Assembly (NCBI GenBank): GCA_025403435.1
Contig: CM046338.1
Location: 20,978,392-21,042,391 of the forward strand
Direction of reading: 5' to 3'
Length of the DNA: 64,000 nt
DNA from: Artocarpus heterophyllus
Taxonomy: Eukaryota; Streptophyta; Magnoliopsida; Rosales; Moraceae
Part shown: piece by piece, positions 24,418 through 35,105 of the stretch
Layout: every line of letters begins with the position of its first letter
Numbering within the stretch: the first letter of the stretch is position 1
Made by a program: the position numbers and the translations under genes
Notes under the pieces: generated by a model
Database searches by the model: none
What the model was told of the DNA's origin: nothing
What the model saw: the letters and a program-made list of their open reading frames with translations, nothing else

Positions 24418-25260
24418 TTGGAAAAATCAAACACCACAAATGCGAATAAGGAAGAAGATGTTCCTCAAAGACAAGAAGAAGAAGTGAATAAGTTTCCAGT
24501 AGAAGTCCCTTTTCCTCAGGCTCTTCAAACTACTAGGAAAGTGCCAAAAAATTATGAACACATCTTGGAACATTTTAAGCAAGTTCGAATCGATCTTCCT
24601 CTTTTACAAATTCTCAAACAAGTATCTGCCTATGCCAAAGTGATAAAATATTTGTGCACTGTGAAAAGGAAACATCATGTCCCAAAGACTGCATTCTTAA
24701 CTGAGCAACTAAGTGTAGTTCTTGAGCAAAGAGTACCAGTCAAGTACAAAGATCCTGGATGTCCCACAATCACCTGTTATATAGGATCCCATGAAATCAC
24801 TCAAGCCTTGTTAGACTTAGGAGCGAGCGTCAATCTCATGCCCTATTCGATTTACTCGCAACTAGGCCTTGGAGAGATTAAGCCAACATCTGTGGACTTG
24901 CAATTCGTAGACCGATCCATAAAGAAACCACGAGGAATAGTTGAAGATGTTTTGTTACAAGTTGATAAGTTTTATTATCCCGTGGATTTTCTCATTTTAG
25001 ACACTCAAACTAAGGTAGATATAGAATAAAAAATTCCTATCATCCTCGGAAGACCTTTCTTAGCTACGGCTAATGCTCTCATCAATTGTCGAAATGGTCT
25101 CATGAAAATCTCTTTTGGAAATATGACTCTTGAAGTGAATGTTTTCCATATTGGGAAGCAATTTCAAAGCAATAATGAGTGTTCTTACACTGAAGTCATT
25201 GATGAAGCTGTTCATGAAGAATTTCAAAAGCGAACCGATGTGCTTGAAGAAATCTTCCAA
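24418..25260 (+). pseudogene. G2 aspartic protease region (broken)
   Basis: In one frame 24418-25029 reads through PKNYEHILEHFKQVRIDLPL and FLTEQLSVVLEQRVPVKYKD to the active site ALLDLGASVNLMPYSIYSQL. Athila-type elements usually have D-L-G at this position. It continues to RGIVEDVLLQVDKFYYPVDF. A stop at 25027-25029 interrupts just before PIILGRPFLATANALINCRN, the conserved flap-like end. The protease would cut the Gag-Pol precursor. Apart from that stop this is among the best preserved parts of G2. Confidence 0.88.
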
Positions 25261-26500
25261 AGTCCTGATCTTGAAAATCCCAATCCTATTTCTGATATTC
25301 CTAAACATTCACTTGACAAAGAAACAAAGTTTTGGCAACCACATTTTGAAAAGCTATTCCTAGAAGGAGAAAAGCCAAAATTATCCACCGAAGAAATTCC
25401 TAAAATTAAGTTAGCCCAACTTCTTGAAGGACTACAACATGCATTCTTAGGAGCTAATGAATCTTTTCCTGTTATCATTTCATCCAAACTCGATGAATCA
25501 CAAGAGCGACGGTTAATTAACATGTTGCGTGATCATAAAAATGCATTGGGTTGGACAATAGCTGATATCAAGGGTATTAGCCCCCTGATTTGGTCCCATC
25601 ACATTCAATTGGAAGAAGGTGTTAATCCAAAAAGAGATCCCCAAAGGAGACTAAACCCAACAATTGAAGAAGTTGTGAGGAATGAAGTTTTGAAACCGTT
25701 AAATGCTGGTATCATTTATCCCATTGCGAATAGTAAATGGTCAGTCCAAATCAAGTTGTTCCTAAGAAATCTGGTGTAACTATGATAACAAATGAAAAAG
25801 GAGATTTTGTCCCTACAAGAGTTGTCACTGGATGGCGAATGTGCATTAATTATTGAAAATTAAATGCCGCCACTCGAAAAGACCATTTTCCACTCCCATT
25901 CATCGATCAAATCTTAGAACGTGTAGCTGGTCATCCTTTCTATTGCTTTCTAGATGGATATTCAGGATATTATCATATAGAGATAGCATTAGAAGATCAG
26001 GAAAAGACCACATTTACATGTCCTTTTGGTACTTTTGCTTTCTGACGAATGTCATTCGGACTTTGTAATGCCCCAGCTACGTTTCAAAGATGCATGATGA
26101 GCATTTTCAGTGACATGTTTGAGAAGATTATGGAAGTTTTCATGGATGATTTAACTGTCTTTGGTAATTCGTTTGATACTTGTATGCTTAACTTGGAAGC
26201 TGTTTTGAAAAGATGTGAAGAAAAAGGCCTTGTGTTAAATTGGGAAAATTGCCATTTTATGGTTCCATCTAGCATGGTTCTTGGACACATTGTCTCTGAA
26301 AGAGGAATTGAAGTTGATCCAGCTAAGATTGAGCTTATTTCAAACTTGGCCACTCCAAAGACTGTTAGAGATGTTCGATCTTTTCTTGGACACGCTGGAT
26401 TTTATAGGAGGTTCATTCAAAATTTTTCAGCCATATCAAGACCATTGTGTAATCTCCTGTTGAAAGATGCTGTGTTTGAATGGACAAAAGAATGTGAAGA
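25261..26500 (+). pseudogene. G2 reverse transcriptase (broken)
   Basis: The linker DHKNALGWTIADIKGISPLI is followed by CSHHI-like text and NAGIIYPIANSKWSVQ. A frameshift near 25745 moves the gene to another frame: VVPKKSGVTMITNEKGDFVP, then RMCINY, stop at 25853, KLNAATRKDHFPLPFIDQIL. A further stop at about 26042 precedes MSFGLCNAPATFQRCMMSIF. The catalytic box reads VFMDDLTVFG (about 26135-26160), where FxDD is normal for this group. The thumb and connection run to FIQNFSAISRPLCNLLLKDA. It would copy element RNA to DNA. Confidence 0.92.
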
Positions 26501-26900
26501 ATCTTTCCGAGCACTGATATCTAAGTTAACATTCGCACCTATCATGCAATCCCCTGACTGGAGTTTACCATTTGAAGTCATGTGTGATGCAAGCAATTAC
26601 GCTGTAGGAGCCGTCTTAGGTCAACGAAGGGAAGGAAAACCTTTTGTAGTGTACTATGCAAGCAAAACCTTAAACAATGCTCAAATGAATTACTCAACCA
26701 CTGAAAAGGAATTACTTGCTGTAGTATTTGCGCTTGATAAGTTTCGTTCATACCTAATCGGTTCACCCATCACTGTTTTCACTGATCATTCTGCCCTTAA
26801 GTATCCTTTTTCTAAAAAGGATGCTAAAGCCTGACTTATCAGGTGGATCCTTCTTCTGCAAGAGTTTGATTTGATTATCAAGGACAAGAAAAGAGTGAGA
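26501..26900 (+). pseudogene. G2 RNase H (broken)
   Basis: Contains the three acidic positions expected of gypsy RNase H: VMCDASNYAVGAVLG (Asp), YSTTEKELLAVVFAL (Glu) and TVFTDHSALKY (Asp). A stop follows at about 26832, and a frameshift near 26880 separates it from SENMIADHLSRLE, the usual end of the domain. It would degrade the RNA strand during cDNA synthesis. Confidence 0.88.
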
Positions 26901-28294
26901 ACATGATCGCTGACCACTTATCTCGTTTGGAAGTCAATGATTCTGTCAATGGTTCACCAATTCATGATGACTTTCCTAATGAACATTTGTTCTCTGTTAC
27001 CAAGTTACCTTGGTATGCACACATTGTCAATTATTTGGCAACTGGAGAAATTATATCTGCTTGGAGTTTTCAAGACAAAAGAAAGTTTTTGATTGAAGTA
27101 CGCAACTTTTACTAGGATGATCCATACCTTTTCAAATACTGTCGTGATCAAATCATGAGACGTTGCATTCCTGAAGATGAAGCGACTAGTGTCTTAAAAT
27201 TTTGTCACACTAATGCATGTGGTGGTCATTTTTCGGCCAAGAAAACTACTACAAAGATCCTCCAATGTGGTCTTTATTGGCCTACTTTGTTCAAAGACAC
27301 TTATCATTATTGTCGTTCCTGCGAAAATTGTCAAAAGTTAGGTAGTCTGTCTCGTCATCACATGATGCCTCTAAACCCGATTATAGCAATTGAAATATGC
27401 TGGGGAATAGACTTTATGGGACCTTTTTCACCTTCTTTTGGGTACCTATACATCCTTCTTGCTGTGGAGTATGTTTCAAAATGGGTTGAAGCCGTAGCAT
27501 GCCGTACTAATGATAATACAACTGTTATAAAGTTCTTGAAAGAAAACGTGTTATCTAGGTATGGTACGCCACGTACTATAATCAGTAATCAAGGCACACA
27601 ATTTTACAACCGTTCTTTTGAAACTTTGATGTGAAAGTTTGGTGTGATTCATAAAGTTTCGACTGCCTATCACCCACAGACAAATGGACAAGCTGAGTTA
27701 GCAAATAGAGAGATCAAACAAATTTTGAAAAAAACAGTGAATCCTGATCGAAAAGATTGGTCCTCATGTCTTCAAGATGCACTCTGGGCATACTACACAG
27801 CTTACAAAGCTCCTTTAGGAATGTCTCCCTATAGGCTCGTCTTTGGAAAAGCCTGTCATTTACCTGTAGAACTTGAACATAAAGCTTATTGGGCTATTAA
27901 AGCTCTCAACTTTGATCTTAGTGCTTCAAGTATTGAATGGAAGCTTCAACTCTCTGAACTTGAGGAATTAAGGAATGATGCTTACAACAGTTCATGGATT
28001 TACAAAGCAAAAATGAAAGCATTTCATGACAAACATATTCTGAGAAAGAACTTTGATCTAAATCAATGGGTTCATCTTTATGAATCTCATCTTCACCTTC
28101 ATCCTGGTAAGTTAAAATCACGATGGACAGGTCCATATATTGTAAAACAGGTTTTCCCAAATGGTGTTGTTGAAATTGAAGATCCATCCGATGGAAGGAT
28201 ACTCAAAGTAAACGGCCAGAGATTGAAAAGCTACATAGAACGGATAACTGAACCCGAAGAAGTCACTCTTATGGCTCCAATTTATCAACCCTGA
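26901..28294 (+). pseudogene. G2 integrase (broken, catalytic Asp to Asn)
   Basis: After a stop near 27114 the H2C2 zinc finger reads KFCHTNACGGHFSAKK and CRSCENCQKLG. The catalytic core starts IDFMGPFSPSFGYLYILLAV. The second catalytic Asp position reads IISNQGTQF, with codon AAT at 27587-27589 where family members have Asp. A stop at about 27632 follows, then the Glu box [20 protein letters not shown]. The C-terminus has [20 protein letters not shown], a GPY/F-like module, and no chromodomain. It ends at 28294. Lack of a chromodomain agrees with an Athila-like rather than chromoviral assignment. Confidence 0.92.
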
Positions 28295-29806
28295 GTAGTT
28301 TTCTGTTTATTCTCTTTAAAATATTTATTTTTGTTGTTTATGTTTCTTATTTTGTTTTTTTTTTACTTATTTTTTTTTCATATTAAAAAAAACTTTGAAA
28401 GTTGAAAATAAATCTCAAAATTAATTCTTGCAGAATAGCTGAGTTTAAGGAGGTTATAATCAATTGTGATTAGTAAATACTTTATATTTGCGGCCTCTTG
28501 AGATGAATTCTAAAGAATTTGTGTAAAAATATGATTTTGGACTTTCGAAACAAAAAAAAAATGAAGTCTAGGGAATCTGACTTTAAAAGACCCAATTTGT
28601 AATATATTGTTCTGTGTTTTGTTAGTTTTTAGTTTGTTAAGTTTACCACAGATCATCTCTACAGCTACGCTGATTCAGGTAATATTTTTGCTGCTCTCAC
28701 TATTCTTTTATACATTTAAGATAATGTACATTCTAGGTTGGGGGGAGAGGGTTGTGTTTAAAAATTGTGCTTCAATGTTGTACTGTGCCAAAAAAAATTT
28801 ATTTTACCCAAAATTTTTATTTTGCTCCAGATTTTTGTGCATTTTTCATTTTTGTGTGTTATTTTTTCTGGGTCATAAAATTAAAAGAAAATAAAAAAAA
28901 TGTCTTGTAAATATTAGTTTCTCAGTAATTAATGACTTATTATTTTGTTTTGATTTTTGAATTTCATATTAATGTAATATCATTTTTCTATTCTTTGAAT
29001 TATCTAATTTTATGCACTCTCAAAACTTTAGTTTTATTTAACATTTTTATGTGTTTATTTTTTAAAGTGTTTGTAAGTCATTCTTTTCACACACACACTA
29101 TAATGTTTAATTGCGGTGGTAAGTCAAAGCTATGAATATTTGAGTTTTGTTATTTTGTGAAGATGAACAATTGAAGGCAGTAATATTTCAAAAAAAAAGA
29201 GAGAGAAAAAAAGAGAAAAATAAAAAGAAAAAAAATAAAATAAAAAAATAAATTGTAAATAAATAAAGTGTGTAATTATATAAATAAATTTGGATAAGTT
29301 TGGTTTCGTAGCCTCTTTAACTCGAGTAAGTAAGTTCTAAGGGGTGCTTCAACACCTAGTACCTTAGACCAACTGGTCTAGGAGTTACTAACCCAAAGCT
29401 CGTTAAATGGGTTATGGAGAAAGCTTAAGGGAACTAAGCATTGCACTATCCATAATTGTAAAGTCTGCAAATATTTTTATGTTTCTGCTCTTTAATTGTT
29501 CCAAATCAACAATTTGAAGTATTGCTGCCTGTAGGAGTGAATTGAAGTAAAATATCAAAATAATTTTATTCTTAGTTTTGAAACTTCATAATTATTCATT
29601 ATCCCTTTCTGCACTAAGTCTGGTTTGTATACATTTTGTTAAATAGTATATAAATTGTTCAAATAAAATTTTGGTTTTGTTAGTCTATTTAGTTAGATTA
29701 CTCAAATTATAGTTAAATGATTTTTCATTGTATAGATATTCAATAATTCATTTCAAAGTTTATCGCTTTAATTGTTAGGGACTAGCAATAAGCTGGTTGG
29801 AGGGTG
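28295..29806 (+). other. G2 3' non-coding interior and polypurine tract
   Basis: No env-like or other gene is supported. The part from 28610 matches the G1 3' interior, ending in the purine tract ggttggagggtg at 29795-29806. Open frames at 28607-28894 and 28932-29135 are low-complexity T/A translations and also occur in G1, which argues for conserved non-coding DNA. Confidence 0.75.
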
Positions 29807-31964
29807 TGATGAGACTGTAAAAGTGTACATTTTCTAAGGCTTAAATCATTTATTTATGCTTTTATTTCTCATTAAGTCCTCTAATTAGTAGCATTTTGTG
29901 TTAATAAGTATTTTTGTGTCTTAGTGTGTAAATATGTTTAAAAATATGTTTTTAGTGTGTTTTTATGTTTAGTAGAATTGTTAGTAAATTTTAGAGCCAT
30001 TTTGGTGTGTTAAATAAGTGTCTAGTCTGTAAATAGTCAAACCGTAAAAATAATACAGTTATTTTATTTTGAGTTTTAGAGTGTTTGATAGTATGTTTTA
30101 AGTTTGTAAATATGTTTTACTATATTTTTAGTAATTTTCAAAAATATTTCCAAGTCATAAAAATTATATCTATGTCAAACCGTAACAGACTGAAAATTTT
30201 AGGAGTTTTTATTTATTTTTGTGTGTTTTAATGTAAAATAAATGTTTTTAATATTATGTTTGTAAAATAATTAATATTAGTGTGTTTGTGATTTTTAGAT
30301 TTGAAATCTAGAGGAAAAACGGAGCAAAACGACACCAAAACGGATAAAATCGGACATCAAATGCATCAAGAAGATTAATAAAAATCGAATTTGAATTTTT
30401 AGGGACACATGGCGATTTCTCAGCCCTCGGATCAGTTGCCAAACGAATCTCGTCTGTCCATCCGCTGCAAAAGTCAGGCCACGTGTTAGCCGAGGAGAAG
30501 CGTCAGCGCTGACGCATGTCGGAGAAATCGCATGTCTCAGTCGTGGATTCCACGTGTCAACCTGTGATTGGCGCATGCATCACATGCACAGACAGCTGCA
30601 GAGAGAAGTCAGAGGGAATCTCGGCTGCGTGGAATCTCGTGTGGTCATGTCCATGTGCAGCCACTCTCTCAACCATTCAATGCGAATACCAAAACTGATC
30701 TAACAGTCCTAAATCTCGGCCCCACTGGTCCCTCTTGGGCCCATTCTTCGCGCACTTGTCAACCATTAGATCACGCGTTGAACGGTCATGATCTGCCTGT
30801 TTGAGTCTTGCCATGATATGCAATGCACTCAATTATAAGCTCAAATTTGCATCTCCAAGAGCGAATCTCAGCGTGGAAAAAAAGATGAGAAAAAGGATCA
30901 AATGATCCGAATTTGTCAACTTTCAACAGGAAAAAATGATAATTACATATGGCAAATAGTAACTTTTCAAGGCTATAAATAGCCTTGCAATGCCCCTTGA
31001 AAAAATCATCCCTTCGGGCCTTTGGCCCTCTTTCCCATTCTTTTCTTTCTGTTGAGTTAAACTCAGCAGTATCTTCTTAGATAAAATAATGCTTAAATTA
31101 GAGTAGAGTGTCTGGTGAGGCAGAGAGATGATCTTGTATGCATAGTATTTTAGTATGGATTTTAACTCTATATCTGTGTGGTAATGCTTATATTTTTGGA
31201 ATAAATTGTATCTTTTTGTTTTCAATAATTATTGTTGATGTTGTTATGCTGTCAATTTTTACATAAATTCAGTCATGCTTTCTTTATATAATTTAATTGT
31301 GTTGCATAGTTAATATTAATAATAATGAGATAATGCTTAATTTTATGGAATGTCTTTTACTGCAGTATGACTTGTTATATTGTCGATTCTAGATATTTCA
31401 TAAGACGAAGTGCTACCGAAGTTAATGTAATAATTTATTCCATAAAAATATATTAATTTTGATTTGTTATTATTTTTTCTATTTTAAAATTATGTTAATT
31501 ATAATTGAGTGACAGCTGTTATAATTTTCATAATTAGTGCACCAATAATTATTTTGCTAGTTTTTATAGGAAGACCCTTACTGCATTATGGCTTGCTATA
31601 TTGTTGATTTGGGTTGACTTATATAATTAGTAAAATGTGCTTGCAATTAATGAGATAAGATATAATAAATCAAATACTTTAGATAATTATTAATTAGAGT
31701 TAAAATTCCCTATCAATTGCAAAACATACAAGGGATTCTCAAAGCTTCATCATTTTAATTTTATGCTTTAAATTTTAAATTGAATAAAATAAAACCCACA
31801 AAAATATTTATCTCATTTTACACTTCCCTCTGAAAAAGTACTTGTCTTTTTAAACGTATATTTTTATCAATTTGTCGAGGTACAAATTTTCATCTCTCTG
31901 TGGATACGACAACTTTTCTATATTACAAACGCCCGCCGTTTAAAGAAAAACATTTTTGGGCGTT
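29807..31964 (+). repeat. G2 3' LTR (LTR II), last bases lost
   Basis: Follows the 5' LTR closely from TGATGAGACTG to gggcgttac. Where the 5' copy has cca, this copy continues cctcttatagtatg, which is LTR I text. TATAAATA is at 30974-30981. Confidence 0.9.
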
Positions 31965-32857
31965 ACCCTCTTATAGTATGAAAATACTGTTGTATTAGTT
32001 ATAGTCTAGTTTTTATTCCAGTTTTTAGTCTAGTTTCTTGTAAAATATTTCCTAGTTTATGTTGTAAAAATTATGCTCAATAATATTAGTAGTATTTTAT
32101 TAATTATGTCTTTTTAAATTTCTTTTTAGCTGAGGGGAGAGGGGAAAATTCTGGCAAAATTATCTTAAATATTTTTGGTTTTTCTTAGGTTTCTAAGCTG
32201 TTGTAAAATATTTTCTTAGAAAACTTAGAATTTCAATATTTTCTTAGCTAGAACTCTGTCAAAATTACGGTTCTGATTTATCGACGACATAGACTGGCAC
32301 GGATAATGCTTGGGAGGACCTTGATTACTTGTAGACAGATAATGGCTTGGTAAATGCTTAACTTACTATCTTGGTCGTTCTTTTAGTTAAGTTATGTTGA
32401 AATGCTACTTATTTAGTAAGTTGTGTTTTTGCTACATTATAGACATGGAATGGCATAGTAAATGCTTGGTAAATCTTGATTTATTGTCGACATAGAATGA
32501 CATAGTGTATACTTAAATCAAGTAATAAATAAAAAGCAAAACTAAAATATATTGAAGATAATTGTCAGAATAGAACCTTTGAACCTCAGCCCTATTATTA
32601 TTGTTGTTTTACTTCTTTAAATTGTCGTTCTTATTATTGTTACTCTACTTAAGTCTTGTTATTAAATTTCTAAATTATCAAAATTTAAAGATGAAAAATG
32701 TTGTAAAAATGTGTAAATATTGTAAATACCTTCTGTGAATAATAAATATTAATTCTTAAATTTTTTAGTTTAAATAAAAAGAAAAAGTTAATATAATACA
32801 TGTACTGGAACTGAATAAATCCTTCCTTGTGGGTTCGACCTCGGATTCACTGAGTAA
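31965..32857 (+). repeat. Partial LTR I (R-U5 part) fused to the G2 3' LTR
   Basis: Matches G1 19122-20015 from cctcttatagtatgaaaata to tcactgagtaa. It lacks the U3 part on the left and the last 70 bp or so on the right. It is directly followed by an inverted LTR I. Confidence 0.88.
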
Positions 32858-34953
32858 CTTGGTCTCGCGTCTATTTACGCATTTTAAACTAACCTCAAGT
32901 ATAAGGTTGTCTCAAGTAATATTTACTTGGTGAATCCGAGGTCGAACACATAGGGAATGATTTATTCAGTTCCAGTACATGTATTATATTAACTTTTTCT
33001 TTTAATTTAAACTAAAAAATTTGAGGATTAATATTTATTATTCACATAATGTATTTACAATATTTACACATTTTTACAACATTTTTCATCTTTAAATTTT
33101 GATAATTTGAAACTTTGATAACAAGAAATGCAAATAATAACTTAAACAGAGTAACAACAATAATAACAACAATTTAAGGAAGTAAAACAACAATAATAAC
33201 AGGACTGAGGTTCAATGGTTCTATTCCGACAATTATCTTCAATATATTTTAGTTTCTCTTTTTTATTTATTAGTTGATTTAAGTATACACTATGCCATCC
33301 TATGTCGACAATAAATCAAGATTTACCAAGCATTTACTGTGCCATTCCATGTCTATAATGTAGCAAAAACACAACTTAATAAATAAGCAGCACTTCAACA
33401 TAACTTAACTAAAATAACAACCAAGATAGTAAGTAAAGCATTTACCGAGCCATTCTCTGTCTACGAGTAATCAAGGTCCTCCCAAGCATTATCCGTGTCA
33501 GTCTATGTCGTCGATAAATCAGAACCGTAATTTTGGCAGAGTACTAGCTAAGAAAATATTGAAATTCTAGGTTTTCTAAGGGAATATTTTGGCATTACAA
33601 CAGCTTAGAAAACTAAGAAAAACCAAAAATATTTAGGATAATTTTGCCAAAAATTTTCCCTCTCCCCTCAGCTAAAAAGAAATTTAAAAAGACACAATTA
33701 ATAAAGTACTACTGATATTATTGAGCATAATTTTTACAACATAAACTAGAAAATATTTTACAAGAAACTACACTGAAAACTAAAATAAAAACTAAACTAT
33801 AATTAATACAACAATATTTTCATACTGTGAGAAGGGTCTTTAACTGAGGCAAATGCCTCGGTATTTATAGGGGATTGGATTTACTAACGGCCATTTGAAA
33901 TTAATGCCTTTTCCTGTTGAAAGTTGACGGATTCGAATTATTTTCTTCTTCTTTCAAGCCGATCCGCGTTCGTGAGAATGCGAATTTGTCTTTGAGATTC
34001 TCTGCTTTGCGGTACACGGTAGTACTGAAACGGACTGATCGTGACCGTTAATCGCGCGATCCAACGGCTGTCAGACGCTCGCAAATTGAGCCCAGGTGGG
34101 ACCAAGATTTAAGGCCGATGGATGAGTCAAAGTATTCAGATCTGACGGTTCAGAGAACAGATGCACGTGGACACGACTGCACATGATCCAAAGCAACTTG
34201 AGACTCCCCTGCCTCGCCTGCAGCTTTGTCGGCTCGTGTAACGCACGCGCTAATCAGATTTAGACACGTGGACTGCATGCTGAGATTTCACTGACGCATC
34301 GGATTACGCGTTGACACAGTCTCTTCCTCGGACGGCTGAGATTAATTTATCAGTTGATCCGGTGGTCCTTGTTACGCCACGTGTCTTTTCTATATGAATC
34401 TAAATATTTTAAGGATCTTTTTATGCATTTGATGTCCGATTTTATCCATTTTGGTGTCGTTTTGCTCCGTTTTTCCTCCATATTTCAAATCTAAAAATCA
34501 CAAACACACTAATATTAATTATTTTACAAACATAATATTTACAAAAATATTAAAAATATTTATTTTACAATAAAACATACAAAAATAGATAAAAACTCTT
34601 AAAATTTCCAGTCTCTTACGGTTTAGCACAGATATAATTTTTATAACTTGGAAATATTTTTAAAAATTACTAAAAATATAACAAGACATATTTATAAATT
34701 TAAAACACACTAAAACTCAAAATAAAATAACCGCATTACTTTTACGGTTTTAACTATTTACATACTAGACACTTATTTAACACACTAAAATGACTCTAAA
34801 AATTACTAAAAACACATTTTAAACACATTTTCACACTAAGACACAAAAATACTTATTAACACAAATTGCTATTAATTAGAGGATTTAATGAGAAATAAAA
34901 GCGTAAATAAATAATTTAAGCCTTAGAAAATGTACACTTTTACAGTCTCATCA
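32858..34953 (-). repeat. Inverted, nearly complete LTR I
   Basis: On the minus strand it runs from TGATGAGACTGTAAAAGTG (34953) to cgcgagaccaag (32858), the full span of LTR I. The TATA box is at 33862-33869, and CACGTG-type boxes are at 34264-34271 and 34377-34384. Its right end abuts the resumed Copia A LTR at 34954. It may be the 5' LTR of a minus-strand element whose other end is 12670-12892. Confidence 0.88.
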
Positions 34954-35105
34954 TTGTTCTTTTCTTCATTGATTGTAGGAGCTCTTTAGCATACAAAGGT
35001 TAGTCAGATCTGATCAATTTATGCATATAGCATGTCAAACTTGTGTTTTGAAAAATATTCTAATTTAAAATTTTTAAAATTCCATTGCGTACTCGTTTTC
35101 CAACA
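34954..35105 (+). repeat. Copia A 3' LTR, second part
   Basis: ttgttcttttcttcattgat continues the Copia A LTR exactly where 12669 left off, matching 4909-5060 of the 5' LTR. It ends tccaaca followed by the duplication tccct. Confidence 0.9.

Larger units (their letters stand above)
20094..31964 (+). mobile_element. G2: Athila-like Ty3/gypsy retrotransposon with gag-pol remnants
   Basis: Two LTRs (20094-22272 and 29807-31964) bracket a primer site, leader, gag, protease, reverse transcriptase, RNase H and integrase in the gypsy order, then 1.5 kb of non-coding DNA. No envelope-like gene is visible after integrase. At least three frameshifts and about nine in-frame stops make it inactive. The 3' LTR loses its last bases and joins an LTR I fragment at 31964/31965, so the right flank was rearranged and no target duplication can be read there. 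Confidence 0.92.
3122..35105 (+). mobile_element. Copia A: full-length Ty1/copia retrotransposon with nested gypsy insertions
   Basis: Order on the plus strand: 5' LTR 3122-5060, primer site 5062-5074, long leader, gag-pol 7001 to about 10873, purine tract 10911-10919, 3' LTR 10920-12669 continued at 34954-35105. The 3' LTR pieces sum to 1902 bp against 1939 bp for the 5' LTR. LTRs begin TG and end CA, and tccct flanks both ends. Without the inserted block the element would be about 9.7 kb. Many stops and frameshifts show that it cannot now make a working polyprotein. Confidence 0.92.

Noticed and set aside
28607..29135. Hydrophobic open frames after G2 integrase, considered as an env-like gene
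   Set aside because: The translations are runs from T-rich DNA. The same nucleotide text occurs in G1 with a different frame, so it is conserved as non-coding.
12893..34953. Endogenous pararetrovirus integration
   Set aside because: Gene order (protease, reverse transcriptase, RNase H, integrase), LTRs and an Asp-tRNA primer site fit gypsy elements. There is no movement-protein or coat-protein text.
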